From contig OZ024887.1 in NCBI GenBank assembly GCA_964017195.1, positions 67,325,228 through 67,389,227 on the forward strand: a stretch of DNA of 64,000 nucleotides, read 5' to 3'. The notes under the pieces are model-generated. The model was not told the DNA's origin, made no database searches, and saw only the letters and a program-made list of their open reading frames with translations. Within the stretch, counting starts at the first letter, position 1, and each line of letters begins with the position of its first letter. The translations under genes and the position numbers were made by a program. This DNA is from Siderastrea radians. Its lineage: Eukaryota; Cnidaria; Anthozoa; Scleractinia; Rhizangiidae. Positions 1 to 10,142 of this stretch are shown here, one piece after another.

Positions 1-92
1 TTTTAGCCTGAAACTTGGGAAATGATAATGGCTACCAGGAGACCATTACTAATGGTAACGGGATCCTGCCGGTTACTTGTATTATAACTATT

Positions 93-728
93 AATTAGGG
101 AGTTTAATGCACGACGGCGACGGCAACGAGAACGTCAAAAGACAATAGGCTTTAAAGAGCAAAACAATGACTCTGCACGTGCATTACACATTCTGGTACA
201 TTTCTTTGCCGTCCTCTGCAAAACAACAACGTGAAATGACCAGTTTTAAAGGGACTATATCAGCTGGGGCACATGCGCCGTAGAGTCCGGTTGGTCGCTT
301 TCGGTGAGGAGTATTCCTACGTAGGCTTGCTTGATTTCTACAACCAGAATCACTTTCCGTAGAACAATTTTTCAAAATCATTCGATATACGTTTACACTT
401 ACAATTAACCAATGCGATACAACAGGCTCCTGAACTCTCTGACGGTATTTGAAAAAGTTGGGCCAACGATTTCAAAGTGCTTCTCATTAACTTGCCCGTG
501 CACCTGGGGTGACATAGTTTTTGGAGAACGGGAACACACGACGGTGAATTTTTCTCTCTCTTCCTGAACTTGAGCACCGTCCCTAAGAATTCAGTTCCCG
601 GACAGTTCGGCTAAATTAGATAAGTTAAACGAGTTGGAATAATCGCGAAGTAGAATTAAAGAACCGAAAACTACAATTTCAATGACGTTTTCCTTTGCGT
701 TGCCGTCGTCGTTGCTTAAAGTCCTTAA
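93..728. mobile_element. Inverted-repeat element (MITE-like), family A, copy 1
   Basis: The left end (TTAGGGAGTTTAA followed by GACGGCGACGGCAACG) reappears as its reverse complement at about 690-728 (CGTTGCCGTCGTCGTTGCTTAAAG), giving terminal inverted repeats of about 40 bp around a non-coding interior. A second, diverged copy begins at about 63,797 and runs off the window edge. The shared stretch includes GGCTTTAA, CTCTGCACGTGC and TTTGCCGTCCTCTGCAAAAC. No transposase is encoded, so this is a non-autonomous DNA element; the superfamily is not identifiable from sequence alone. Confidence 0.7.
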
Positions 729-738
729 TATCTACCAC

Positions 739-850
739 TCTTCACCGACACTGAGGTCATGTGAGGTGAATAATAATTGTTTTAGTATATAGGAAACCAG
801 TGGATAGCCAGCACCAAATAATTCCTTTTTTTCTGAGAAATAAGGGAAAA
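739..850 (+). repeat. Dispersed repeat family B, copy 1
   Basis: The segment starting TTCACCGACACTGAGGT, with AATAATTGTTTTA and ATAGCCAGC(A/C)CCA further on, recurs at 39,704-39,815 in the same orientation with small indels. It is non-coding and of unknown class. Confidence 0.55.
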
Positions 851-1373
851 CTCGCGCGCGAAATCAAGAAAAATGCCTGAATAGCAGATACTATCCTGAG
901 TTTGAGCAGCCAATCAGAGCACGCGAAAAACACTATCCACTGGTTTGGTATACACTCGATGGAAACAACGTTGTCATATGACGATGAGACCTAATGGATT
1001 TATGGGTAGATGTGTAATAACAAATAAGACTGTTCTCTTGCGACTGATATTGATTGCAGCGAGTTGCACGTGCTAATGGAAGTGTTGCAAGCCGGCCTTT
1101 CCAAAAGTGACCAAATTGACTGAATGAGGGCCAAACACAAAGACATACATTGCGAAATTTGCAAACGTTGCATCCGTTCACGAACTAAAACAAGTTTTGC
1201 TTGAAAGCTATTCGGAAATAAGGAAATACCGTGTTGTTCCAGTACAAACCGGTCAATCGCTGATTATGCAAATGCAGTTATATTGTACGAACACTCCCCA
1301 GAAAGCCCTTGGGTCTCACCTGCTAAGGTTTATAGTTTTCACATGACGTTTTTTTCAATCGAGTGTATACTAA

Positions 1374-1757
1374 TGCACCTATAAATGGTTTGCCCCAGGA
1401 TGGGGGGTGTGGGCAACCCCAGGGGAATTTGACATTTTCAGGTTTTCGAATGTCAATTTCCCCACCCTTGGGTCTCCATAAGAGTCAAATCCCCACCCCT
1501 GGGGATCATAGGCCTTGAATAGTAATGTTGACGAACTCAGGCACTCACAACACTCCTCCGATTCCAGAAGATATTCTGGTGATAAATGGTACCACCAACT
1601 TTGTGCATTTCCCGAAATTTCCCCAAATGAAGAGGGCATATTCTAGCTTTTCAAATTGTACACAGCCATTAATATTATGTGTGTACTGCGTGCATGAGAC
1701 ATTTTAGCATGCTGGCAATTTAACACAAAATTTGTACTCCTTGCCTGCCCCTCTCTT

Positions 1758-1804
<47 letters not shown>

Positions 1805-2355
1805 TTTTTTTTTTTAAATTAATAATAATACCTTTATTGATAGTCATAGTGAAAATACAATGGACAGATAAGAATAAGATGCTAAGAAATTACAATCAAT
1901 TATTATTAATAATAATAACAATCATAAAATAATAACAATAATGCAGTTCTTTATACAGATGGCCTATATCACGCAAGGTGGTTTTCAATAGGGCACTGTG
2001 AAAATATATAACACTATATGTTATAAAACTTCAAAGATAGAGAACTGACGGGTGTTAAAAACAGCAATTTTTTGCTTTAAAAACAACAAGATGCTCTTTA
2101 CATCGCTTATGACGAGAAAGGCCAAGCAAAGAACGCGGGAAGCTCATCCAAATGACTTCTGGGTATTTTCCAAGATGGCGGACCGCTAATTCCCAGGCCC
2201 TCTCCACTTTCCTGGATGGCGACCAAGTCAAATTTTCCACCCAGCCAGGGGACCGTTGTGGATGTCAAAATCCCTACCTGGGTAGAGCTTCACAAAGTCA
2301 AATTCCCGTGGGTTGCCCGCACCCCCCATCCTGGGGCAAACCATTGATAGGTGCA
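1374..2355. mobile_element. 982-bp TIR element with TAA target duplication, Harbinger-like
   Basis: The first ~60 bp (TGCACCTATAAATGGTTTGC, then CCCAGGATGGGGGGTG) are nearly the reverse complement of the last ~60 bp. TAA flanks both ends (1371-1373 and 2356-2358). A 3-bp TWA-type target duplication is characteristic of PIF/Harbinger transposons, so assignment there is inference. The interior has no transposase and contains an ATA/TAA microsatellite. ORFs that cross it are not genes. Confidence 0.7.
1762..1803. repeat. (TAA)n microsatellite
   Basis: About 14 uninterrupted trinucleotide units followed by a T-rich run, inside the 1,374-2,355 element. Confidence 0.95.
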
Positions 2356-2358
2356 TAA

Positions 2359-3191
2359 TATTCAATAGTGTCCGTTTTTTGGCAATTTTTACCCAAACTT
2401 TAGCGTTGTACAATAAAAACAATAGAGTTCTTCTGTCTCAGGCCCTATGTGTGAGGGGTTCCCTCGAAAATTTGATTTTCAAACTTCACATAAGCTCTCG
2501 AACTACGTTCTCGGGCTAATATTTGTTAAAAACAACGGAAAACTTCAAACCGTTAGCCATAAAAGTGGTCGCTGACGGGAGGTTCCAACTGTAGCGAACT
2601 GACGACGGGGAAAATTTTGGAATTTTGGAAAAGTAGTCGCTTACGGGAGGTGGTCGCACAGGGAGGCTCGACTGTATTACAAAAATGATCTTCATTTATC
2701 TTCCTAGAAACCACAATGAACTTGCAGAATAAGAGCAAGAAAGCGAGAGGGGTATTAGGAAGTGATGACGAGGATCGACATAACTTAGGGGGACACGTAC
2801 TTGATATAAATCTCATAATGTATGGCATAAAGTGGGGAGCAAAGCCAAAGGTGTTGAGGCTGATCAAAGGGTTCATTGGGCTCCTGGTAAAATCCACCTA
2901 TTGCCTTTCCTTCATTAGCCAGTCCTATCCATCAGTATTATCGATCGTTTAATTTTTTGTCCCTCTACATTGATACACAGGGAGGAGTGTTCACTGTTGC
3001 TTTTCATAAGGCATCACTTTCACCGAATCACTGATACATATCGCACACGATTGCCAAAAGAGGGTTTTACAGTGGTGTATTTTAACATCGCGCAATCCCA
3101 CGAACAATTGGTTGCGTGACCAACAAACAACGCACCCACACTGACAGATTGCGCAAACGAAGCTTTGCTAAATATGTGAACAGGTGAAGAA
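2359..3191. other. Non-coding stretch before the MetE-like gene
   Basis: No supported gene is visible. Short ORFs on both strands (for example 2716-2952 plus and 2553-2897 minus) overlap one another and resemble no family. The end of this stretch should hold the promoter or 5' UTR of the gene starting at 3192. The bases just before that start (AACAG, then GTGAAGAA, then ATG) could also be a splice acceptor joined to an unseen 5' UTR exon. Confidence 0.4.
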
Positions 3192-3761
3192 ATGCCGCTT
3201 TTGACAACAGTGATCGGCAGTTTTCCAAAGCCTGCTTACCTTAACATTCCTGACTGGTTTCGGACAACTCATTCAGGGCCGTTCACAGAACAACATAACC
3301 GTTTCCTGGAGAAATCCACTGAGTCGGAAAGAGAAGAGGCGATCAGGAAGGCTACTGAAGAAATCGTCGGCATACAGACTGAAGCAGGGCTTGATGTGAT
3401 CACCGACGGCGAAGTCCGTCGTGAATCGTACATCCTTCACTTCTGCAGAGCACTGCATGGATTCGATTTTCACAATTTGTTTTCCAAAGTTTGTCGTGAT
3501 GGAGCGGTGACATCTGACGTTCCCCGGATTGTTGGCGAGGTGACACCGCGGGCAAAAGAACCGTGGGTTTGGAAAGAGTGGAAGGCTTCACAAGATTTGT
3601 CCACGTCGCCTGTAAAAATCACTCTTCCGGGCCCCATGACAATAATAAACTCCACTGAGGATCAGTTTTATGGCGACGAGAAAGCATTAGGCAATGTTTT
3701 GGCGAAGATAATAAATAGTGAGATCAAGGCTCTTGTATCCGCCGGATGTAAATATATTCAG
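3192..3761 (+). CDS. MetE-like alternative first exon 1a
   Basis: This is a 190-codon exon from ATG at 3192 to a GTAAGA donor at 3762. It encodes the N-terminal half of the barrel, including IGSFPKP, DVITDGEVRRE and LPGPMTI, and ends CKYIQ so that VDEP follows directly on splicing. The reading frame is intact. By eye it is roughly 60% identical to exon 1b in protein, with exactly the same length. The ORF reads past the donor to a stop at 3881, but that tail has no family resemblance. Confidence 0.8.
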
Positions 3762-6700
3762 GTAAGACAGTTCTTTGTCACGCAATGCGTTACGTCAAGC
3801 AAATGTGATGTATTTTATCGATCCATTGGGCGATGGGCAGAGGTCTCAACGCTTTCCATATACTTTATTCTTTTGTTCTAATTCCTGTTCAAAAATATTG
3901 GAAAATTTTTTCCTGCCGTTTCTTTGGCTTTTCGCCTTCTCTTTCCCGTAGACTTCCCTCCGGCGTTTATACCCTCTGATTCTCACGCGATAAGTCGACG
4001 TGACCCGAGAAAGGCAATGCAAAAAACTGGCTTCTGAGAGTTGATATGACGCTTTCAACCACAGTCATTGGCAGTTTTCCCAAGCCTTCTTACCTGAGCA
4101 TTCCAGACTGGTTTAGTCCGACCTGTGCTAAAGATTTCTCCAAACAACACACTCGATTTCTGCAAAACTGTACAGCTAATGAGACGGAGGAATTAATCAC
4201 CAGAGCTATGAAAGAAACAGTTCAACTCCAATCCGAAGCAGGCATTGATGTAATCACCGATGGAGAGATCAGACGAGAGAACTACATCTATTACTTCTGC
4301 AGAAAGCTGAAGGGTTTTGATTTTGATAATCTGTGCCCTAAAGGTATTCGTGATGCTGCTGCCAAGATCCTTGTTCCTCGAATAGTAGGCGAGGTGTCTG
4401 CTCGTCGAGAAGAATGGGTATGGAAAGAGTGGAAAAATTCACAGGGTTTATCGAAAGAACTGCCCATGAAAATCACCCTGCCGGGTCCCATGACAATTGC
4501 TGACTCAGTTGAGGATCAGTATTACAACAACGATAAGGTTTTAGGCAGTGTGCTAGCAAAGATTTTAAACAAAGAAATCAAGGCTCTTGTGTCAGCCGGT
4601 TGTAAATATATTCAGGTGAGAGGGGGTGGGGGGGGGAAGCAAAGTAAGGGATCGAGGTGGGGCTGTTAAGGGGGTGGGGGAGAGATCCAAACGATCAAAT
4701 ACAAAGATGAAAAAGACTGCATGCGCGAAATATGACAGGGACCCATATTATGTGTCCATAAATGAGGGGGCATCTACCTTAGGGCCTGTTTTACATGGGG
4801 GGACAGCCTGGCCTTTACATGTGAAAATTTCTAGGCCGTCTACACAGGCTATTTCACACTCATCAAAGCATGCCACAGCTTGGGAAAAACACTAGGTTTA
4901 AATAAATACTCCAATGTTCTAGCTAGTTTTTACTTCATAATTATGCTGTCTGCCCGCAAGATAATGTATTGTGAAGTCTTTTTTTCATGGAAATTTAGTG
5001 GACTGGTTTTAATTGACAGCATTAAATTGTCCACAAAAATGAAAGATGTATATGTTGTCAGGTTCTTAATTATGCCAGCTGAGAAATCTTTTAGCAGAAA
5101 CCATCTCAAAGTAAACTTTTAGGAGAAAAAAATATTTTCCAGCCAAAACCAGTGTAGTAAGTGGGACTGTTTAGGCTTGAAATTAGTAAGTTTTGTTGGT
5201 CAATTCACATTTAAGTTAAAAACATGAGTGCAAACTTTGTGTGGCCAATATTTACATGCAATCCTGGTGTGACCGTTAACATGCATACAAAAAGCATGAT
5301 CATTTACATGCATATACAAACCTAGGGTGACTGTTTGTTCACAAAAAGATAGCCTGCCTAGGAAATGGGTTATCCTGACAAGCAGACAGGGCAACCCAGA
5401 TGTCCTTTTCAAACACTTCAGTGTGCTTTCTGTAAAGAAACGCATGAAAAGTTTGCCCACCCACGGTGCATGGCTCCATCAGGAAGGTGTCCCTGATACC
5501 TGAAGGGTCACCCTCAGGTACCAGCATCATCCACCCTCCATGTAAACAGACCCTAAGGGAAGGTACGTTTTTTCTTGGGGGGAGAGGGCTGGGGCCTCAG
5601 AGGGGAGGGTCATCAGTGAAAGTGAGCACCAAAAGGGGAGGGCCATACCTCATGTGAGCTATTCAAGGGAGGGTCACACATCTTTTCCAGAATTTTTTAA
5701 TGAGAATTTTTGTGATGTTGCTTTCCATTTTTCTTACAGATTAAGTTTTTCTTTTCACCTACTTTGATTTAATTTGGTGTTTTATTATAGGTACTAGGTT
5801 ACATTTTGACATGTATATTATGCCATGGCACATAGTTTTTCTCGGAGGACTCGTGTCCTTTTCCGTCCGTATCGAGAAGTACTTGACTCAGGTATCGTTT
5901 CTTCAGCTTCTTGCTGTTGGCTATCCGCTGCCTGATCTCCTGAGTAGTTTAGTTCTGAAGAGTTACTAGTAGATCCAACAATGCGCTCTACCCTGTCGGA
6001 AATGTCGGAAATATTTGTTTTTGAGAGGCAGATTTCGCATGCTAAACAAATAAACCTTTCTGTTAAAATAACCAACAGCAATGCCGGCTAGTCGGAGAAA
6101 GAAGCGCGTGTATTTTCCCTTAGATATTTTATGTTCAAAACTTTTATAATACTCAAATACTTCCATATTCAAACTTCAGCTATAAAACGTAAATATCCCA
6201 CACTGATTGTTCGCATTTTCCTTGTTTCAGCACGCATACATTCAATATCGAGATATATTCATATTCAAACACTTTGCGTTCACAAGCGAAACGTTCTGAG
6301 GTTTCTACAGCATGGAACATACCATGTTGTAGTGAGGGGAGGGTCGCGCTTTTGTCAGTCACCTAAAGGTGGGGGGTCAGGAGTTTTTTTATCAAAACGC
6401 AAGGGAGGGCCAACACCTTTTTGGGAAAAAAATACCAAAATTCCCCAGCCCCCCCCCCCCAAGAAAAAACGTAAATTCCCTAAGAGTAGTAGAAGTGATT
6501 ATTCAGTATTGAATTGTTCAGGCAAAACTGTCATTTTTTTAATCAAGTGCTGTTTGTTTTTAATGCAGTACTTTCTTGTTGTCATGGTGCAGGTGGATGA
6601 GCCTGTCATGGTACGATTTCCAGACCAGGCACTAGAATATGGCATTGAACAACTGTCTTCTTGCTTTGATGGAGTGTCTGCTCCAGATGTAGTCAAGACT

Positions 6701-9700
6701 GTTCACTTGTGCTGTGGATATCCTGACTACTTGGTGAGTGAAATTTTTCCATTATCAGGCCGTACTTATATCATGTATTCTTACACCACTTTAGTAGGGG
6801 TTCCATCCCGGGTAGGGAGAGGGCTTGTAACAAGTTTAAAAAACTCAGCTTACTCAGTTGAGGATTACAGTAGGTAGGCCTAAAAGGGATGCTAATGTCA
6901 ATTTTCATGTTTTGTTAGTAGCAGATCCAGACAATTGCTGGATTAGCATTTGTTGGCCTTTGATCTACTAGTGACCGGGTTCATGAGAGCTTTTATTTTA
7001 AGATATAATAATTTACACACTGCACTTGAATGCATTGTTAGTCTGGGGGTACTCCCATATATAAGCTCTATGGATATGTGCCCCTGTGAAGGGTATGGTT
7101 TTCAATCAGTTTAGTCTAAGATAGGGAATAGAAATCAAGGAGTTTTGGTCTAGAATAGCTGCCTCGTCTCCAGTCACTCACGATCACTTATCTGGGGGAT
7201 ATTTTCGTTAATTATTGAGGAAAGCGGGGAGTGCGGGGAGAGATGGCTATTTTTCCTTTTTTATCACCCACCGTTCACACTCCATGCTCCCTTCCAATCC
7301 CCCCACTTGCACTCTGCACTCACTCCTGATGTGCAGCTCGCTCAGCCTTGGAAAAGCCTGTGGAGGAGGCAGCTAGAATAGGGTGTCATTGGGAAATTGA
7401 TCACTGGTATGGCAAATTTTGTGCAAAATAGGAATTGACACTCAGTGAATATATGTGTCAGGCTATGAAGGGATTTTTGGTGTCAAGTCTAGAATAAGGT
7501 TTCAAAATGCAGCTGAACTTGGTCTGGTGTGGAGTACAGGTTTGAGAGTCCCAGTAGCACTCTCTCAACCAAAAGAGTACCCCCCTGGGGGGGAACTCTC
7601 CAGGGGAACTCTGAGTATGACTCAAAGTCCTTCCAAAGATTTCTTAAGATGATCTGAAGGCTTCTGAATCCAAAGATTTCTGAGGGATACATCCAGGCTT
7701 CCAAAAATAACCAAAAAACACCCAAAGTTTTGCTAAGATAACAGACAAAAAATTTGAAGCTTAAAGTCTTCCTACCTATTATAAGGGCCTTTTTTCTTTA
7801 TCCATTTCTGCCTCTTATTCTTGGCATGTGTAAGAGCTAATGATATTGTTTTATTCACTCATTTATAACACCATTTCAGTCACTCACTTGTATTTACTTG
7901 CTCATTTGTGATATGGTATCATATATAGTATTGGGTAGGGAGAGGCAGTGTGCAGTCAAAGTTCAAAGTTCAAAGTTCAAAGAATATTATTCAAATTAGT
8001 CCTTTTATTGAAATAAAAGGACTACACTATCCGGCAAGTAGCAGTGGCTAGACTGGGCGGGTAGTGTTTTACATTAATATTAAACGAAAGAAGTCAAGTA
8101 ACAAATATACATATGTAAATAAAGAAACTACAAACAAATAAAGATGCATGTCTAAATGATGTCTATACATTCTTAATATGTTTGAATTACAGAAAGCAAG
8201 TCAAGTAATCAACATAAAAAATATATACATATGTGGAAAAAGAAAGAAATTACAAACAAATAAATAAATAAATAAGGATGCATGGATAAGTCTATAGTCC
8301 TCTCTAAGGATCCTCTCTAGGATCTAAGGATCCTTACAGAGGAGTCCTCTCTAAGGATCCAACATAATGGCACAGGAGAGCAGCATTTGAACCACATACC
8401 TGACATGGTATAACAGACCACTGCACCTTGACAAAACCACTCAAAAACTTTAAAGGAACTAACACTTCCGGGGCGGAAGGGTTCTTACATCTAAAATTGA
8501 TGAGAGAGATGCAGACAAAGCCATGGTTTAAAACTACCCCCACATTAAATCCCCCAGTGGGCCAAATCTAAACCTCCTTAAATAGCAACAATACCAAAAA
8601 TACCTGCCCATATCAGAGATGCCAACCCCTGGAGCCCATGGCCAGGTACATACTCAGGTATATTGGTGACAGGGAGGTGCGAATGAGGCCACATTTTTAC
8701 ACCCAAAAAAGGTCCCAATTGGCTAAAAATGGACCCCCAAAAAAGTCCTTTTTTTAATCCACGTGAACAAAAACATTCTTTTAAGTTTGTAAATGAAACT
8801 TCAGATGCAATTCTTTGACATAAAACTGAGAAATCTCAGGTATGCACATATTTTGTCAAGCCTAAAAGAGTGCTGCATTATTCCTTCATCAAGCCCCCCA
8901 AACTCCTCCCCCCCTCCCCTCCCACACGCTTTTGAGTTATTGTTTTCTGTTATAAGTTTCTGCAAGCTGCAGAAAATGCATCCGAGAATGAAACTTAAAT
9001 TGGCAAAACTGAAACTTCTGGATAGTGAAAAATCGTTTGTAAGTTTTTTGTCCTAATGTGGGGAAATGACCAAAAGTCGCTTTTAGCCAGGAGATTCGGT
9101 GATGGTATGGGAGACCGGTAGATTCAGTCCGTATCTGGGAAACTCCCGGATAATCCAAGATCTGGCAGGTATGCAGCGTCTTGCTACCTGCAAAAATATG
9201 GGGGGAAATTTTAAACTTAAAATAATAAAAAATCGAGAATTTCACCCCTTCCCCGCCAAAAATCACATCCTTGGCATCTCCCAGTCACTTTTAAATCGAT
9301 TTCCCTCCCCTCCCTCCACCCCCTCGCGCCTACACCGCAGAAACTTAACTCATATTTTTTTTTTGTCACCAAGGATCAAGAAGGCTACAAGAAGGCTGAC
9401 AAAGATGTATATTTAAGGCTGGCAGATAAACTGGATGCAGTGGGATTTGACGAGATTTCAATTGAGGATGCACACAGGCACAATGATTTGTCATTATTTG
9501 AGCATTTTAAGAAGAGCAAGGTATTTGATTACTTTAAGTATTCGGTAAAAATACAGAATGGATCCTCTTTAGTTGCTTTATTTTTCCTGTTTCAGTCTTG
9601 TTTTATAAGTGGATCTAGAGATAAGGTTACCCCCGGCCCCCGGCCTCATTTACTGTGTCTATTAGAGTTACAAAAAGACCAAAGAAAGAATGGAAGTGGT

Positions 9701-10142
9701 TTAATAACCTTAAAGGCAGTGTTTTAACTGATATAACAAAGGCATGGCAAGACCTGTTCTTCATTTTATGTGTGGCATTACAATACATTTATGGAGTAAA
9801 GGCTCCGGCGGAAAATTAAATAATTCTACATCTATTACATGTAGAACTTATTTCAAAATTTCGAGGAATAGTAAATCCAACAAAAAACCTATTTATTGTA
9901 TTTCTGAACTCGCCCCAACTCCAAATATTTTGTATTTTCAGATTGTTCTTGGTTCTGTTAAGATCGCCAGCAGCAGAGTGGAAAGTGTGGACGAGATTCG
10001 CAACCGTCTTCAGCAAGTCCTAACTGTCGTACCCGCTGAGCGTTTGATTGTCGCTCCGGATTGCGGCTTAGGGTTTCTACCCACGGAACTTGCCAAGCAG
10101 AAGCTTTGTAACATGGTTCAAGCTGCGAAATCTTTACCATAA
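3192..10142 (+). CDS. Cobalamin-independent methionine synthase-like protein (MetE C-terminal domain), 5 exons with alternative first exons
   Basis: Joining either first exon (190 codons) to 6593-6733, 9374-9520 and 9942-10142 gives an uninterrupted 352-residue protein; all junctions are phase 0. It has the order of the MetE catalytic TIM barrel: IGSFPKP (residues 8-14), DVITDGE (68-74), TLPGPMTI, IQVDEP (189-194), then the zinc set H228-x-C230 (VHLCCGYPD), E268 (ISIEDAH) and C327 (APDCGLGF), matching the H-x-C, E and C zinc ligands of MetE. The family transfers a methyl group from a folate (or a related donor) to a thiol, classically homocysteine. The length fits a stand-alone C-terminal-domain protein of the bacterial 'methionine synthase II' type, not full MetE (about 750 residues). 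Most animals rely on the B12-dependent enzyme, so this gene is unusual for an animal. True substrate unknown. Confidence 0.85.
4046..4615 (+). CDS. MetE-like alternative first exon 1b
   Basis: This is a 190-codon exon from ATG at 4046 to a GTGAGA donor at 4616. It carries the same motifs as exon 1a (IGSFPKP, DVITDGEIRRE, LPGPMTI, CKYIQ) and identical splice phase. It lies 284 bp downstream of exon 1a and is closer to the shared exons. The intron start is very G-rich (4620-4682), unlike exon 1a. Whether 1a and 1b come from separate promoters or from mutually exclusive splicing cannot be decided here. Confidence 0.82.
4620..4682 (+). promoter_or_regulatory. G-run cluster just downstream of the exon 1b donor
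   Basis: At least five runs of three or more G, including one of nine, lie within about 65 bases of the 5' splice site. Such clusters can form G-quadruplexes in RNA and are known binding targets of hnRNP H/F as intronic splicing signals. No such cluster follows exon 1a. A regulatory role is inference. Confidence 0.4.
4683..5552 (+). other. First part of MetE-like intron 1
   Basis: No gene seen. It contains diverged ACATG-rich non-coding sequence (for example TTTACATGCAATCC and AACATGCATAC around 5250-5310) that looks like an old repeat. Confidence 0.4.
5553..6484. mobile_element. 932-bp TIR element inside MetE-like intron 1
   Basis: The left end (CTAAGGGAAGGTACG, TTTTTTCTTGGGGGG) and the right end (reverse complement CTTAGGGAATTTACG, TTTTTTCTTGGGGG) form inverted repeats of about 40 bp including long G/C runs. 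The interior is non-coding. The flanks carry related GGGAGGGTC direct repeats at 5600-5675 and 6337-6405. No transposase is present. Confidence 0.6.
6593..6733 (+). CDS. MetE-like exon 2
   Basis: This 47-codon exon follows a GGTGCAG acceptor and ends at a GTGAGT donor. It encodes residues 191-237, from VDEPVMVRFP to VHLCCGYPDYL. It supplies the aspartate-glutamate-proline barrel motif and two zinc ligands (H228, C230). Confidence 0.85.
8085..8300 (+). repeat. Diverged tandem duplication, about 110-bp period
   Basis: Blocks with AAGTCAAGTAA, ATACATATGT and ACAAACAAATAAA, followed by GATGCATG, occur twice in succession (about 8088-8150 and 8198-8290). The second block has gained extra TAAA units. 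Confidence 0.6.
8298..8362 (+). repeat. TCTCTAAGGATCC short-repeat cluster
   Basis: The phrase CCTCTCTAAGGATCC, with variants in both orientations, is repeated four to five times in about 65 bp. It has hairpin potential but no known function. Confidence 0.6.
9374..9520 (+). CDS. MetE-like exon 3
   Basis: This 49-codon exon lies between a T-rich acceptor (CACCAAG) and a GTATTT donor. It encodes residues 238-286 (DQEGYKKADK onward) with ISIEDAHRHND; E268 is the predicted zinc-ligand glutamate. Confidence 0.82.
9942..10142 (+). CDS. MetE-like terminal exon 4
   Basis: The acceptor is TTTTCAG at 9935-9941 and the stop TAA is at 10140-10142. The exon encodes residues 287-352, including RLIVAPDCGLGFLP with C327, the last predicted zinc ligand, and the usual C-terminal barrel helix. 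No canonical AATAAA follows closely; a CTATAAAT variant lies about 25 bp downstream. Confidence 0.85.
   Translation: MVLGSVKIASSRVESVDEIRNRLQQVLTVVPAERLIVAPDCGLGFLPTELAKQKLCNMVQAAKSLP

Larger units (their letters stand above)
6734..9373 (+). other. MetE-like intron 2 with repeat debris
   Basis: No exon recognised. It contains a short CAAAGTT tandem (7957-7982), a diverged direct duplication (8085-8300) and a GGATCC-rich cluster (8300-8360). Diverged repeat sequence lies at 8620-9170, with phrases such as GAGATGCCAACCCC and CTGGCAGGTATGC. ORFs here are not supported. Confidence 0.5.
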
